From assembly GCA_947259675.1 (NCBI GenBank), contig CAMYNE010000107.1:1-6865 (forward strand): a DNA stretch of 6,865 nt, read 5' to 3'. Below, piece after piece: positions 6,349 to 6,865 of this stretch; within the stretch, counting starts at the first letter, position 1, and each line of letters starts with the position of its first letter. A program made the translations under genes and the position numbers. This DNA is from an uncultured Pirellulaceae bacterium. Its GTDB lineage: Bacteria; Planctomycetota; Planctomycetia; Pirellulales; Pirellulaceae. The notes below the pieces were generated by a model. That model worked only from the letters and a program-made list of their open reading frames with translations. It was not told the DNA's origin and made no database searches.

Positions 6349-6518
6349 CATCTTCGTGAAACATCGTGTTCTTCCGTGCGAGAGACCGAGTATGGCGCTG
6401 TCCAATTAGTGGTAAGAACTTCGGAACCGGAAAAATAATGAAAGTTTGTGATAGAAACCGGCTCGTTTCCCGCATCTGTAAATAGTAGACAATTGCTGTT
6501 CTATCCACGAGAGAATCA

Positions 6519-6523
6519 GAGGG
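6519..6523 (+). promoter_or_regulatory. Ribosome binding site of the SRPBCC-domain gene
   Basis: GAGGG at 6519-6523 lies eight bases before the ATG at 6532, a normal Shine-Dalgarno distance. It supports this ATG as the start. Confidence 0.55.
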
Positions 6524-6531
6524 TTTTGATA

Positions 6532-6865
6532 ATGAACTTTTCTTTGAACCGAACCGTCAACGCACCGATCGATAATGTATTTCGCGTCTATTCAGATTTT
6601 GCCAATGCCGCCGCACGAATTGACGGAATTGAGAATATTGAGATCTTGACGGACGATCCCATCGGAAAAGGGACTCGATTCCGAGAAACTCGGATCATGT
6701 TCGGTCGTGAATCCACTGAAGAAATGGAAATAACCGAGTTTGAGCAAAACAAAAAATATATCGTCGAAGCAAATTCTTGCGGAGCGCACTTTCAGACGAT
6801 TTTTCAATTTCAACCGAACGGAGGTTCCACGAACGTAAAAGTTGAACTTAACACGCGTAGCGTAA
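6532..6865 (+). CDS. SRPBCC (START/Bet v1-like) domain protein, N-terminal part (cut by window edge)
   Basis: From the ATG at 6532 the frame is open for 111 codons to the window edge, with no stop. The product starts MNFSLNRTVNAPIDNVFRVYSDF, the usual opening of the polyketide cyclase/dehydrase-like SRPBCC domain: a first strand, the 'V-A-P-x-x-x-V-F' turn, then a helix. It goes on with 'IDGIENIEILTDDPIGKGTRFRETRIMFGRES' (30-61), 'EEMEITEFEQNKKYIVEA' (63-80) and 'AHFQTIFQFQPNGGSTNVKVEL' (85-106), the alternating strands of the helix-grip fold. Such domains bind hydrophobic ligands; the substrate cannot be told from the sequence. Whole proteins of this type are usually around 150 residues, so perhaps a quarter is missing. 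No signal peptide is present, so it is probably cytosolic. The gene is separated from carB by 350 bases with a large hairpin, so it is probably its own transcription unit. Confidence 0.8.
   Translation, partial: MNFSLNRTVNAPIDNVFRVYSDFANAAARIDGIENIEILTDDPIGKGTRFRETRIMFGRESTEEMEITEFEQNKKYIVEANSCGAHFQTIFQFQPNGGSTNVKVELNTRSV

Larger units (their letters stand above)
6182..6531. other. 350-base intergenic region after carB
   Basis: This gap contains the short hairpin just after the carB stop, a T-rich run at 6241-6253 (seven Ts at 6247-6253) with no convincing stem before it, the large REP-like hairpin at 6284-6348, a diverged inverted GACAGC[A/G]CCA pair flanking it (6267-6276 and 6393-6402), and the leader of the gene at 6532. 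No promoter with both boxes at normal spacing was found: TTGTGA at 6446 has no -10 at 16-18 bases. No coding frame with a recognisable product was seen. Confidence 0.55.

Noticed and set aside
6281..6508. 75-codon open frame on the minus strand across the large hairpin
   Set aside because: It runs through the REP-like repeat and intergenic sequence, has no recognisable motif, and no ribosome site was identified.
1..6865. Defence system, CRISPR array, prophage, integron or other novel system
   Set aside because: No direct repeat array, no integrase, transposase or nuclease motif, and no unexplained long coding frame was seen; all long genuine genes are housekeeping or small exported/cytosolic proteins.

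Overview
The window looks like chromosomal DNA of a planctomycete, probably from the Pirellulaceae. The basis is (a) an intermediate GC content, about half by eye; (b) a small secreted protein with the 'GR-x-GREF ... LVG-RL-QL ... KFFDSFKL' pattern that I associate with planctomycete genomes; (c) a second secreted protein whose presumed mature start reads DNPFGAAP; and (d) two long inverted repeats whose arms (AGGGCGAAGCTCC-type and GAGCGGCAAGGCGCTAG-type) I recall as common intergenic repeats in this phylum. The assignment is inference; no 16S or other phylogenetic marker is present.

Layout, left to right. At 1-292, on the minus strand, is the N-terminal part of an unrecognised exported protein that runs off the left edge. 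At 460-1869, also minus, is a complete argininosuccinate lyase gene (argH) with a GTG start. A 167-base divergent intergenic region (1870-2036) follows and contains a striking alternating 7-mer (GTCAAAT / ATTTGAC / GTCAAAT) just upstream of argH. At 2037-2663, plus strand, is a small exported protein of probable PsbP/Mog1-like fold. The 248-base gap before the next gene holds a REP-like inverted repeat (2727-2792). At 2912-6181, plus strand, is a full-length carbamoyl-phosphate synthase large subunit gene (carB), also with a GTG start and a good ribosome binding site. A 350-base gap (6182-6531) carries a small hairpin and a second, near-perfect inverted repeat of a different family (6284-6348). 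From 6532 to the right edge is the 5' part of an SRPBCC (START/Bet v1-like) domain protein.

Functionally, CarB makes carbamoyl phosphate, which feeds pyrimidine synthesis and, through ornithine carbamoyltransferase, citrulline; ArgH releases arginine at the end of that pathway. The two genes are on opposite strands, separated by another gene, and neither carA, argF nor argG is in the window, so this is not an arginine operon. No mobile-element gene, CRISPR array, tRNA, rRNA or defence-like cluster was seen. This appears to be an ordinary housekeeping region; the most notable material is non-coding: the alternating 7-mer and the two REP-like hairpins.
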